Origin: Theodoxus fluviatilis
Lineage: Eukaryota; Mollusca; Gastropoda; Cycloneritida; Neritidae
Direction of reading: 5' to 3'
NCBI GenBank assembly: GCA_034096865.1
Contig: JAWQFJ010001162.1
Span: 106,969 to 170,968, forward strand
Length of the DNA stretch: 64,000 nucleotides
A program made the position numbers and the translations under genes. Positions 44,564-56,239 of this stretch are shown piece by piece. The notes under the pieces are model-generated. The model saw nothing but the letters and a program-made list of their open reading frames with translations, had not been told where the DNA came from and ran no database searches. Each line of letters starts with the position of its first letter. The first letter of the stretch is position 1.

Positions 44564-44628
44564 CTGCTGGTGAATGAAGTCACAGCTAAATTCTTCAGCA
44601 AAGTGAATGCGGTCATGTACAGGCACTG
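44564..44628 (-). CDS. MATH-domain gene A: central MATH exon
   Basis: 65-nt minus-strand exon (acceptor attcttcaatcag, donor CAGCAG|gtttaa) encoding VPVHDRIHFAEEFSCDFIHQ. It fits the 'wPv.a.i.f.l.nQ' strands that follow the LSLYL segment in MATH domains. Phase 1 in, phase 0 out. The preceding exon at 52,331-52,411 ends in phase 2 if its weak donor is used, so one small exon or a different donor is unresolved. Confidence 0.45.
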
Positions 44629-44639
44629 CTGATTGAAGA

Positions 44640-46125
44640 ATGTTGCTATGACTCTAGTTACCAACATGTTTCATTATTCATCACATATCAATTGAGCAGG
44701 TCTGCGAGCTACAGCATCAGGATGCTCCGTTCGATCAGCATGTTTTGTTTACAAATCGTTTATGGGTCTGAGTACAAATTAAAAAAGTAAATCTTATCCA
44801 CTATCAATATTCTCCATGATTTTTGTTGTAATCAAACAGTCTTCATACTGTGATGCCATTTTTTAATCATCATCAACTGATCTTTATTCCTCAAAAACTA
44901 CGAACACATACGTCTTCTACTATATGCATTCCAGTTTTTAATCCTACATAAATGGCATCGGCTATGATCATTAGCTTGATCCCGGTGAAACAAGTTTCTG
45001 GTTATTTGTTTATGGTAGACTAGAGGTGTCGATCAGTCTATGGACCGAGGAAAAAATATGTTTGGGGTACGGCAAGTTGTGAAATAGAAAATGAGATAAC
45101 AAAATTGCTAACCAATGATCAGTGCATGCTGGTTTCCCCATTCATTGACAGATCATCAGAGGTGTAGGGAGGTAGAGCAAACTGCACTGCGTGACCTTTG
45201 AGCCATCAGTTCCTTCCATGACTACTGGGATCCCTGCAACCATGTGACACTGCCCTGACAAGAGTGGAGACCACTGAGAGGCGCAAGAGCACATGCATTC
45301 ACAAATTTCTGGGTGTCCCAAAGAATCTCTCAAGCATCACCCACTATAGTTCATCTGCCAAGCTAGGACCTTTAATGTCTCAAAGCCACAACAGACTTTG
45401 ATGCTGAGGGAGCCACGAGATGTGGTCATCCATGAAGCACCCCTCAATGTGTGGATGGGGAGGAAGTGAGGTGCCGCTGAGAGGAGAGAATCCTCCAAAT
45501 CCTAATTCCAGCAGAGCAAGATCCTTGGTGCCATGCAGAAAAGCTGCATGGGCGTTGTCCTGGCAACGCAGATGGTTTTCACAGAAATAGGCCTTCGGTA
45601 GAAGGCGCCTGCTATCTATGGAGGTTTGCAAAGAAGAAGAAAAAATGACAGACAGTGGTGAGGCAACAACTACAACATTCAATGCCCCAACTGCACAGGA
45701 CGAGATGACTTGGAGAACATTCTCGCTGGATACACTGTCCTTGAGGATGCATACTTTGGGTAACAGCCAGGTAACAGATCGTGGTCAGAGCTGCCACATC
45801 TTGCTGCACCAAAGCAAATGAAAGGAAGGATCTGATCACCCAGATGCAATTCATCCAGGAAGGACAGAGAGCCCCAAGAACACCTGAGCCTACAAGGACA
45901 GACCCATGCAACCTGATCTTCCCTTTGGGAGACGGGGGTGCAGACTGACTTAAAAGAGAGAGTGAAAGTCCAAAAAGACATCGTGTGTGAGGTAGCATGC
46001 AGGCCTGATAATCTTTTCAAGGAGGTTGAAGAGACTCATTTTCATCAAACTAACAGCGCTTTGGCAGGCCTAACATCGCATAAACTCGAGTTGGGAGGCA
46101 ACGGGTAGGGGGCACTCCGCCCATT
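44640..46125. other. Intron of gene A, unassigned
   Basis: No exon or element recognised with confidence. 45,140-46,020 has several medium open frames on both strands but no recognisable motif. Confidence 0.3.
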
Positions 46126-46155
46126 CTGTGATACGTTTCCAGCAGCTGCAGGGAG

Positions 46156-47745
46156 GCAAGCCTCACTTCACAAGAAGGGTGGCCAGGCAGCTACAAGAAG
46201 GGTGGCCAGGCAGCTACAAGAAGGGTGGCCAGGCAGCTACAAGAAGGGTGGCCAGGCAGCTACAAGAAGGGTGGCCAGGAAGCAACAAGAAGGGTGACCT
46301 GGCAGCTACAAGAAGGGTTATCTGGCAGCTGCAAGAAGGGTGGCCAGGCAGCTACAAGAAGGGTGGCCATCAGCAACAAGAAGGGTGGCCAGGCAGCTGC
46401 AGGGAGGTAAGCCTAACTTCACTAGAAGAGTGACCAGGCAGCTACAAGAAGGGTGGCAAGGCAGCTACAAGAAGGGTGGCCAGGCAGCTACAGGAAAGGT
46501 GGCCAGGCATCTACAAGAAGGGTGGCCAGGCAGCTACAGGAAAGGTGGCCAGGCAGCTACAAGAAGGGTGGCCAGGCAGCTACAGGAAAGGTGGCCAGGC
46601 AGATACAAGAAGGGCGGCCTGGCAGCTACAAGAAGGGTGGCCAGGCAGCTACAAGAAGGGTGGCCTGGCAGCTACAAGAAGGGTGGCCAGGCAGCTACAG
46701 GAAATGTGGCCTGGCAGCTACAAGAAGATTGGCCAGGCAGCTACAAGAAGGGTGGCCAGGCAGCTACAGGAATGTGGCCAGGCATCTACAGGAAGGGTGG
46801 CCAGGCAGTTACAAGAAGGGTGGTCTGGCAGCTACAAGAAGGGTGGCCAGGCAGCTACAAGAAGGGTGGCCAGGCAGCTACAAGAAGGGTGGCCAGGCAG
46901 CTACAAGAAGGGTGGCCAGGCAGCTACAAGAAGGGTGGCCAGGCAGCTACAAGAAGGGTGGCCAGGCAGCTACAAGAAGGGTGGCATGGCAGCTACAAGA
47001 AAGGTGGCCAGGCATCTGCAAGAAGGGTGGCCAGGCAGCTACAAGAAGGGTGGTCAGGCAGCTACAAGAAGGGTGGCCAGGCAGCTACAAGAAGGGTGGC
47101 CAGGCAGCTACAAGAAGGGTGGCATGGCAGCTACAAGAAAGGTGGCCAGGCATCTGCAAGAAGGGTGGCAGGCAGCTACAAGAAGGGTGGCCAGGCACCT
47201 GCAAGAAGGGTGGCCAGGCAGCTACAAGAAGGGTGGCCAGGCAGCTACAAGAAGGGTGGCCAGGCAGCTGCTGGGAGGCAAGCCTCACTTCACAAGAAGG
47301 GTGGCCAGGCAGCTGCAAGAAGGGTGGCCAGGCAGCTACAAGAAGGGTGGCCAGGCAGCTACAAGAAGGGTGGCCAGGCAGCTACAAGAAGGGTGGCCAG
47401 GCAGCTACAAGAAGGGTGGCCAGGCAGCTACAAGAAGGGTGGCCAGGCAGCTACAAGAAGGGTGGCCAGGCAGCTACAGGAAGGGTGGCCAGGCAGCTAC
47501 AGGAAGGGTGGCCAGGCAGCTACAGGAAGGGTGGCCAGGCAGCTACAAGAAGGGTGGCCAGGCAGCTACAAGAAGGGTGGCCAGGCAGCTACAAGAAGGG
47601 TGGCCAGGCAGCTGCAGGGAGGGTGGCCAGGCAGCTGCAAAAAGTGGTGGCCATACAGCTGCTGGGAGGCAAGCCTCACTTTACAAGAAAGGTGGCCAGG
47701 CAGCTACAAGAAGGGTGGCCAGGCAGCTGCAGGACAGTCAAAGCT
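46156..47745 (+). repeat. 23-bp minisatellite array
   Basis: About 65-70 copies of a 23-bp unit with core GGTGGCCAGGCAGCTACAAG, mostly identical, with recurring variants (ACAGGAA, TGCAAGAA). A longer insert-bearing unit with GGGAGGCAAGCCTCACTTC recurs at about 46,145, 46,400, 47,270 and 47,665. The unit has no stop in any forward frame and is not a multiple of three. All three plus frames are therefore open for about 1.3-1.4 kb and all encode the same 23-residue cycle, made of the three phases GGQAATRR, VARQLQEG and WPGSYKK. No translation signal suggests a real gene. Confidence 0.97.
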
Positions 47746-47809
47746 GCATCAATGTGGGTCTGAGTAATCAGCCAGTGCCCATGTGGCCATTACGTTTCCT
47801 CATATATTG

Positions 47810-48340
47810 ATACCCCACCCAGACCCCACCTTCCAATGGAATATGCTGATTGGTATTGCCTTCAGCTGAATTACTGGAGCGAACCACAAAAGCTCCATGG
47901 CATTGGTTTTCAGTTGGCATTTGGGAAATATTGCATGTCAAAATATGACAACAACGCAGTATAGCTTTAGGCTCCTAAGTCAAAATAGTCACAACAAAAA
48001 AATGGCAACTCAGACTTGTTGGTCCTAGCCACCCAGGTGTCTAAGATATCACCAAGATGAAAAAACAGACATAACCCTAAATTACATGCCTAATCTTATT
48101 ACTGTTGCAAGATTCAAGCTTTAAGACCAATCAGTTCTTCAGAAAGTGACAATGTCAAGTTTTCTCTCTCTTTCCACAAATATCTTGTAGCTGGATGACA
48201 ATGTGGTCAGTTGGAACTGTGAGTGATATCTCATGCTACTGCATCCTTGAAAGTGTGAAAAGAAATCCAAATCACTTCTCTAATGAGGTCCTCTTAGCTG
48301 AAGTCCTTGTGGTGGTCCTCATATGTGATGTGTCCTCTCA
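47810..48340. other. Intron of gene A, unassigned
   Basis: At 48,190 on the plus strand a short segment between 'tatcttgtag' and CT|gtgagt looks like an exon but is only 28 nt and unsupported otherwise. Confidence 0.3.
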
Positions 48341-48344
48341 AAAT

Positions 48345-48698
48345 GGGTCGCTCAGTGGCCGAGTGGTCAGCGCGCTTGACCTGCAGTCGCTACTGGCTGG
48401 TCAGTGCGGTGTTCGAAGCTGCGCGGATTCTAGTGTTGCATCCTTGAGCAAGGTGCTTTACTTACATTGCTTCTTCCCACTCAGGAGTAAAACGGGTACC
48501 TGTGAGGGCCAAGTTGAAAAAGTGTGAAATTAACTTTGGCGCGTTCATTCGCAACCTAGTTGCACTCTTCCCAGGGAGTTGAGATGTGTTGGAGTGATAA
48601 AATAAAGGTAGCCCAATGACAAGGGGGTAAATGTGTGAGGTTTGAGCATCCATCAATAGATGGAAAAGTCACAGTATAAAAAGAGCACTTTACCTTTC
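48345..48698 (+). repeat. tRNA-headed SINE, copy S1
   Basis: 5' head with A box TGGCCGAGTGGTCAGCGCGC (48,356) and B box-like GTGTTCGAAGC (48,408), a central TGCATCCTTGAGCAAGGTGC segment, a body shared with 55,019-55,400 on the opposite strand, and a 3' end AGCACTTTACCTTT. Pol III-transcribed, mobilised by LINE machinery. Confidence 0.8.
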
Positions 48699-49859
48699 AC
48701 CATTACCTGTAGTGATATATATACAGATTTTGTGTCATTATAAAGTACGCAAAGAAGCCTTCAAAACCTTCAAAATTATACCAATATGTGAAGTGGTTGC
48801 AGAGTAATAAAAATTTTAATATGTGTGAATAAAGAAAAGAGCTTTTCAACAAAACAGCTTTTAAAGTTTGAGTCGCATTTTGCATAGAAACATCCTACTT
48901 GTAATCGAGCTACATCAAGGAATTGTGCCCCAAGGCTCGTGATCACTCTGTTTGCCAGTACAACAGAACTGATGCGATGATGAGGTGGAGTGTTATGTGA
49001 TCAGATGTAATTTATTCCACACTGAAGTTGCCGTGTCTATCTATAGAAGTTAAACATACTCATTTTGTGGTAGATCTGAAATATGACATTCTTGGAGTAT
49101 ACTCAGGAATGATTCAGCTTTCTGAATGGAGTTATATCTTAATATCAATGGGCTGACCGGCTTGGATAAATTTTCGGCCGTATTTCAATTTGAACATGGT
49201 GTCCAAGCAACTCAGTTTGAAAGGACCAGTCACATATCTTTTAATACGTTATTTTAAAAACATTACACAAATGGAAGTTAAAATCATCATAAACTCCATA
49301 TCTGAAAATGCTGACTGGAAAAAAATCATTACTCACCCCTGCACTTGTGTCGATTTTTCCTCTGCAAGTTGAGGATCTTCAAGTTAAAATCCGCCATGAA
49401 TGACCGTGACCTGAAACACATAAGCATTACATTCCCAGGAATGTCTCTCTACACACCTGCATGTATTGTTAGAATACATGACTAACCTGACTGCAAAATT
49501 CAGCTCAATAAAAACAACTTGAAATAAAACGTTTCCATTATCTTAAATAGTAAACTGTAGAAGGGCTATGGTCCTATTACTCATGTAAACGTCTCTGTCT
49601 GTTGTCTGTCCATCCATCTATCCATCTGTGTCTGTCCATCTTGTATGGGTATTGTTTGTCTTGTCTGCCTTCCTGCCTGCCTGTCGGTCAGTTGCTGGTC
49701 AGACTGTCAGTAGGTTATGGGATTGGTCGGCTAGATGTGTGATGGTTGGCTTGTTGGTCAGTCTGTCCATCAGTCAGGGGGCAGCTGGTCTGCCTTGCAT
49801 TTGGTCCATCTGTTGATTGGTCATCTATCTTTCTCGGGTGTCCATTTGTCTAGGTCGAT

Positions 49860-50260
49860 GGTTCCTTTGGTGGGGCGATTTATCTGGTCAGTCTGGCTGT
49901 TGCATGGTCAGTTTGGTTGCTTGGTTTGTTTGGTTAGTCAGTCTGGTCGGTCATTCTGCCAGGATGGTCAGTCTGTCTGGTTGGTAAGTCTGCCAGGTTG
50001 GTCAGTCTGTCTGTCTGGTTGGTAAGTCTGTAAGGTTCGTCTGTCTGGTTAGTCAGTCTGTCTTGTTGATCTGTCTGGTTGGTTGGTCTGGTTGGTTGGT
50101 CTGATTGGTCTGTCTGTCTGTCTGGTTGATCTGTCTGGTTGGTTGGTCTGGTTGGTTGGTCTGATTGGTCTGTCTGTCTGGTTGATCTGTCTTGTTGATC
50201 TGTCTGTCTGTCTGTCTGTCTGGTTGGTTAGTCTGTCTGGTCAGTTAGTCTGTGTGGTTG

Positions 50261-50300
<40 letters not shown>

Positions 50301-50340
50301 GGTCAGTTAGTCTGTGTGGTTGGTCTGTCTGTATGATTGA
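49860..50340 (+). repeat. TCTG/GGTT degenerate minisatellite
   Basis: Long run of GTCTGTCTGGTTGG-like units with a purer TCTG stretch at 50,262-50,300, absent from the paralogous left arm. Confidence 0.85.
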
Positions 50341-50344
50341 TTGA

Positions 50345-50850
50345 TTTGTCAGCATGGTTGGTCAGCACATCTACTTGATCAGTCTGTCTGCCTCCATGCT
50401 GCCTGCCTACACACCTGCTTGCCTGTCTGTCTGCCTGCCTGTCTGTGTGCGTCCCTGCCATTCTCTCTCTCTCTGTCTTTTGGTAAGTTGGTTTGTCTAC
50501 CTGTTTGTGCATCCATCCATCGCTATATACATGTAGTTCCTGACTAGAGCTGATATCTTAACGCACAATCACCAAGAAGTGTGAAGCAGTTTTCTATGTT
50601 TTTTTCGTTTTGGCAGTACTGCACAGATAGGCGATGGATCAATTCATGATGAACACAAAGTGTCTAAGTGGAGAATTGCATGGAAAGCAATAAACAACTT
50701 TCATTTTCAAAAGAATATGCGGGAGAAAGCATGGCTTTATTACTTACAGTACAGAGGTGCTTATAACAGACCTGTCAGTATTTCTTTTATTTTCACTCTT
50801 ATGGATCCATGCTTTTGTAGAAAGCTAAGATAACTTCACTGTGTACTGCT
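50345..50850. other. Duplicated flank, no gene
   Basis: TCTG/CCTG-rich to 50,480, then unique sequence. The last 90 bp align with 6,520-6,610. Confidence 0.4.
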
Positions 50851-51189
50851 CAATAGGTGAAGCCTGACTTCAACAAGTCACCATCAATAAGGATCAGAAA
50901 CCATCACCAGTGGTTTTTGATGTGCCCCATTGTCATTAAAATTCAATTGCTTCAAAACATATTCTTCCATTTACAGAAGTGTATGGTTCCATCTACAGCA
51001 GACAGTACATACATACAAACAAATTCTGTTGTGAACAGCCATGCAGAAAGCGGTGATGACCCATAGCTGCAAGCCTGCCACTTTGGCAATGGTCTGCACA
51101 AACTCAGCAGTGTTGAAAAGCCTTGACCTTGGGTAACCCATTGACTGAGCCAAGCAAACCACACAGACCAAATTCACTATACTCTCTCA

Positions 51190-51760
51190 ACAGCCTTAAC
51201 AACATTGACCATTATTGTGGATGGGAAGTGGAGCCACTACATCAAACACATATGATAACACCAATGGCTTGCTGTCCATATGCACCTCAAAAGAAGTCCC
51301 AAAAGTGCTCTCCACCATATGGAGAGGCATTTCTGTCTGAGAGGGCATTTGAGGTGTGAATCACCACCAGCTTCTCCCATAAAGGTAACAGCGACCACAG
51401 TCATCTACAGTGCTCAGTTGGAGTCTGCCCTGGGAACTGAAGCATGTTAGTCTGTAGATGGCCAAAGTCCATGCATTCCCTGATACCACTCCACCCAACA
51501 TGAGGAGAACCCCTGGCAGAAGCTGCATGAGGAGTGCTGTGAGATCATGGCCCATCCATCTACTTGCCAGACCTTTCACCATAGGACACCATGAGATTAC
51601 CATCTAGTTATTGCCCTCCAGAACTTCCTGGGGAGGACGTCATGGATTGTGAGGACCTCTAGGTGGCACTTGATGAGTTTTCCAAGTCTCACTTCACTGA
51701 TCTCTGGGACAGAGGCACCCATGTGCTTCACACTGACAGTTCTGGATCAGTGTGGTACAA
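51190..51760 (+). pseudogene. Mariner-like transposase remnant (copy 2)
   Basis: Diverged counterpart of 6930-7530 with DYHLVIALQNFLGRT near 51,590-51,640 and more frameshifts and stops. It lies in an intron of gene A. Confidence 0.5.
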
Positions 51761-52052
51761 ATATCCCCTGGCTGAATGCGCCTGACTTGAATATATCATT
51801 TTAAGAACCTCTCTTATAAAATACCTCTTTTGCAACAAACTGATATACACAGTATCATCATAGATTGTTCAAGATTCCCAGGCCAACTGTAATTTTGAGT
51901 AGAAGGACATGAAATGAAAAGAGCTGACATCCTATTACCAGACACAAAAACACATTTCAAGAGAAACAATTTGCTTTCCTTTCGACCAAATTTGATGTGT
52001 ACATAGACCTATACTTAAAAGGCAATGGCTCATACTTCTCAATGATTTTAAC

Positions 52053-52073
52053 AAACACACACACACACACGCG

Positions 52074-52152
<79 letters not shown>
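52053..52152 (+). repeat. (CA)n microsatellite
   Basis: About 50 CA units with one GCGCACG interruption. Confidence 0.97.
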
Positions 52153-52154
<2 letters not shown>

Positions 52155-52330
52155 TACAGGTGGATAGCCTGCCTTTGAATGTCAGTATTATGCAAATTAA
52201 AAATGTTACACAACAAAGCATACTTGATCATCTTTAGTTCTTCATGGAAACAAAAGTAAGATGAGAAGAAAATAAATACATGTAAATAACAATGGTATTA
52301 CAAAACAAGCCCCAAAAGAAATAAGATTAC

Positions 52331-52411
52331 TTTTCGTTTGCAACAGCGCAGTTCAAATATAAGCTGAGCTGTCTGTACTGCCCAGTACCCCTTGACGCTG
52401 CACTGATTGTC
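52331..52411 (-). CDS. MATH-domain gene A: exon with second MATH strands
   Basis: 81-nt minus-strand exon with excellent acceptor (tttgtttccttacag) and a weak AAAA|GTAATC donor. It encodes TISAASRGTGQYRQLSLYLN then CAVANE. LSLYL is the signature second-strand motif of MATH domains. Same length and phase as 7981-8061. The first nt completes Trp from exon 57,794-57,884. If the donor is not used, a stop follows at once, making a truncated product. Confidence 0.6.
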
Positions 52412-52419
52412 CTGTAAGG

Positions 52420-53700
52420 AAACAAACAATTTCATTTGTAAATATCATTTGCAGGATATATGAGATAAAGGATGATTTTGAGACAAGCATCTCCAAATGG
52501 TATCTACCAGTAATCATGACAACAGGAATCATGTGCTTGTCGTAGACATACAGATCACCCAAACAAATGTAAAAATGGACCTCATCCAGCAAAATAACAT
52601 AACCTCATGGGAACATTTTGCAGTAAAAAGAAAGGTATGTCAGTTAAGATACTTTTCTAAAATACTTTTAACGTTACTTGAGGATCCATGAACTAATTTC
52701 TTTAAAATTCTAGGAATGAATTACAGCAGGTTCCATTGAAGACATTTTCAAAAGGAAAAGAACTTTCCATATACGGCAAAGCCATTTATGAGGGCCGGCG
52801 CATACTAGGCTGTTCTGTGACCGCCCTTTGACCCCCTTAGAGCCTGGAAAATACCAGGCGCAGAACTGTTCGCTGCTTCCATTCTTTTATAATCTGTTCA
52901 TGTACACCTCATTCCTTGTCTTAATTGCCCTGACCTCCTCGTGCGAAAACACAACATAAGACAAACTTTGGACTTTCTAATTTCATTCTACATTTCTTGA
53001 TAAATTTTCATCATGAGAAAATTTGATATTTTTTTGCATTTTGAATTGGTGAATCTGCTAGATTTGGCTCAAATTCTCGCTCTTGGGAGAATTCATGTGA
53101 TATATGATCTTCCACTCCAGGCCCATGTACTTCTCAAAACCCACAAACCAACAACTGACTGTTCTATACACGCATGTATCTTAGTCAAGGTTGGTGTTGG
53201 TGGAACATAGCTCGGACACCACCGGACAGTAAAAAAGAAAACAAATTAGGGAAATTCCTTCCTCAGTCACTAATCACATTTAAGAACAAACATGCCACAA
53301 ACAGATTTAAAATTAATTCACTTATCCACATTACAAATAGACACCTTTCAATACAAAACTCTCTCATTAGATAACAGAATATTACAAAAACAAATACAAT
53401 TATTACCGCACAGGACAAACTTTCAAATCTGCACTAAATGGCACCCATGACGCCAACAACCGGCTAATCCTGCCAGAGCTCCTGTCTCCCCAGAGCTCTG
53501 ACGCTTCTCACGCTCTGCAGGGGTCAGGGAGGCCACCAGTCGACTACAATATGTCCTAAGCCCACAGCGGCTTCTTCCGAGCTGCCACCTTCAAACAAGG
53601 TGCACGTTCTGGCTGATCTTCTTTCCCGCCATCACCTGGCGGCCTTCATTCACGCTGCCCCAGACCCCAATCCTTTCCCGGGACCCATGCCACTCCCACC
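52420..53700. other. Intron of gene A; start of an inserted block
   Basis: To about 52,700 aligns with 8070-8500. From about 52,790 a foreign block starts; the motif TACCAGGCGCAGAACTG at 52,852 recurs at 56,030 on the same strand, which may mark split direct repeats of the tyrosine-recombinase element between them. Confidence 0.4.
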
Positions 53701-53709
53701 CCCACTCCC

Positions 53710-54540
53710 GATGACTCCTTGAGGGCATCCCTCAACTCCCTTCCCCACTCAACCCTCGCTCCCTCCACACGGACTTCCTACAGGTGTAGCTCGGCATTCT
53801 TTACATCTTTTGCAGTGAACTATCACCTCAGTATGTCCTTTCCCAGTCCACCTAATCATCAGGCCATCTTCTTTGCCTTACTGGTCGGAAAGACCTCTGC
53901 TCCTATCATTTCTACCTGCAACTCAGCCATCGGGTAGGTGCATCGCCTTATGGCCTATCTGATCTTTCAGGAACCTTCATCTTTCCAAAATTACTTCAAG
54001 CTTGTCATACAGGCATCGGCCCTCAGACTCTCAGCTTCCCATTATGTTAATCTTGCTCACGAGGATCCTCTTTGCTCTTAACTCCATTACAACGCCAGTT
54101 ACCAATCCAGCCTGTTCAAGGCTGTGTTTAGCGTAGCCTTTTAGGCGCTTCTCCACCTGGGCGAGATCTCTTCAGTGCATCTGCCCAAAATCCTTGCCTC
54201 CTCCAGGTCGATCAGATTCATCAAACTCCTTTTCATGTGACTCTCCCATTTAGTTCCATCCAACTCTCCACAGATCAACACCCTCTCGTCAATCCCCAGG
54301 TACATACATGTACTCCCTCGTGTCCCGTCTTTAATATGGAGGTATACCCAACACATTGGCAATCCATCCAGGCCCACGCTTCCATTACTTGTCAGACTCC
54401 CTTTCTACAGTCAGCATTTTCCTCCCAGCGTCACGCCACTCTTGCCTCCTTCAGAGGGCCTAGCTTCAGCATTGAAGCCACTTCTACAGCTGCACAGGGC
54501 CTCTCGGATAAGCAAATACCCCGTTTGAGGCGTTTTCTGT
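53710..54540 (+). pseudogene. Second tyrosine-recombinase retroelement remnant (DIRS/Ngaro-type)
   Basis: Plus-strand core-binding domain: STLAPSTRTSYRCSSAFFTS, NYHLSMSFPSPPNHQ, SAPIISTCNSAIG. The catalytic region follows as LFKAVFSVAF, a stop, then ALLHLGEI, where the invariant Arg is His. The expected HxxR box is degraded to PSFSIEATSTAAQGLSDKQI, near the C-terminus. It differs strongly from the recombinase of copies A and B, so this is another family. Clearly dead: stops, frameshifts and two lost catalytic residues. Confidence 0.65.
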
Positions 54541-54609
54541 CGTGGTGCTGTGGGAGGTGCTGTAGTGCTTTGGTGAGGTGTTTAATTACTGTGGAAACTG
54601 TTTGAAATT

Positions 54610-54830
54610 ATATACTGAATGCTTCGTCAGGGAGCTGTGGTAAGTTCTGTGGATTGCTATGGTGAGTTCTGTGGATTGTTGTAGCGAGTTCTGTGTGACT
54701 GCTGTAGTGAGTTCTGTGGATTGTTGTGGCGAGTTCTGTGTGACTGCTGTAGTGAGTTGTGTGGATTGCTGTAGTAGATGCTTCCCCCAGGGTGCTGTGG
54801 TGCTTACTATAGTGTTTGCTGTGGAGGATT
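54610..54830 (+). repeat. Minisatellite of ~21-bp GTTCTGTGGATTGYTGTAGY units
   Basis: Six to eight degenerate units with GTTCTGTG starts, located directly after the recombinase remnant. Confidence 0.8.
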
Positions 54831-55018
54831 TTCCTATGGGTCCCGCTACATCACAACTACGTCCTGGCCTTCTGCTTTGCCGTTCGATTTCATTTTGAGT
54901 GGAAAGACGTCACAGGTTCCATCTTCAAGCGTGACTTGGGCAGCCTGAGACGCTACTTCGCTCACATGAGGAAGAGTGATCTACAAAGGACTTACGATTT
55001 TTGCGCGAGCCCAAACTA

Positions 55019-55400
55019 GGTAAAGGTAAAGGTAAAGATGCTCTATTTTATTTTGCGACTTTTTCACCCATTGATGGATACTAAAACCGCACACATTTAC
55101 CCTCTGTTCATCGGGCTACCTCTTTGTACATGTATCATTCCAGCACCATATCAACTCCTTGGGGAGCATGCAACCAGGCTGCGGATGAAAGCGCCAAAGT
55201 CATCTCTCACAATCTTCCAACTCAGCCCTCACAGGTACTCATTTTACTCCTGCGTGGGGAGAAGCAATGAGAGTAAAGCACCTTGCTCAAGGATGCAACT
55301 CTAGAATCCGTGCAGCTTCGAACGCCGCACCAGCTAGCCGCTAGCGGCCGCAAGTCAAGCGCGCTGACCAATCTGCCATGGAGCCCCGGAAGTGGGAGTG
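55019..55400 (-). repeat. tRNA-headed SINE, copy S2
   Basis: Reverse-strand relative of S1. It includes the head with TTGGTCAGCGCGCTTGAC, a GCGTTCGAAGCTGC B-box region, the TGCATCCTTGAGCAAGGTGC centre, and a 3' tail of CTTTAC repeats (plus strand GGTAAAGGTAAAGG at 55,019). Confidence 0.8.
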
Positions 55401-55486
55401 ACGACTCGGAGCACGGTAATGCACTAGATTTCATTCACAGCATTAACGTTTCCTCTCCTATGGTGCAGTCCTTTGGTAAAGGTTAA

Positions 55487-55503
55487 TAATGATGATGATG
55501 ATT

Positions 55504-55558
<55 letters not shown>

Positions 55559-55590
55559 CGACGATGACGACGATGATGAGGATGATAATG
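55487..55590 (+). repeat. (GAT)n microsatellite
   Basis: About 30 GAT units ending in GACGAC variants. Confidence 0.97.
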
Positions 55591-55599
55591 AGCGGTTCC

Positions 55600-56230
55600 T
55601 GCACGAGGTTTTTTCCGCACACTACCGCTATTTGGATGTCGCGCCAACGAGAGCGGTCCCGTCCGCAGTGCACCATGGACCTACCATCCCAGATCTTCAC
55701 CGTCTGCATGCGCCGTGATTGTGATTTCCCCTTCATGTTTGGTCCATACCCCGGTCCGGGTGGCTGCTGGGGCTCTCCCTTCCTCTTCTCCTTTGGGGGT
55801 GGCGTGGACAGCATGGGCGGAAGCTGTCCGCGCTATGGCCCTCGTATCCCCCAAATGGAGCTGAACTCGTTCGCCTAACTCATTACCACATTAAACTGAG
55901 TCACGGCTGTAGCTTTCTGTACCCAGAACTGAGGCTCGACTGAGGCCATTTGCAAACGCAACCCTGTTTCTTAGTTTATCTTTTGCAAGCTTATTGATAT
56001 CAATTAGTGGCGGTCCGCGAATCTGGAAATTACCAGGCGCAGAACTGGTACTGTGCATGTTCAAACACCCCTGCACTCTCCAAGGCATAGCTGCTCCCTT
56101 CTCCAGGATCAGGGTGTGATCTGGAGTTTTGGGTAGTAGCGCCAATGGGAGAATGGACTGATAGATCTTAGCGTCCTCTACATGAGCAATTTACTAAGAG
56201 AGAGAGAGAGAGTCCATTTTGAAGAAGTCT
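55600..56230. other. Unassigned part of the inserted block
   Basis: Moderately GC-rich with a Pro/Gly-rich open frame on either strand at 55,640-55,880 and no family I recognise. It may be the other end of the recombinase element. Confidence 0.35.
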
Positions 56231-56239
56231 TGCGTGGTA

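Noticed and set aside
46128..47810. A real 475-residue protein gene
   Set aside because: Openness in all three frames follows from the 23-bp unit; no upstream promoter, splice or conserved domain evidence.
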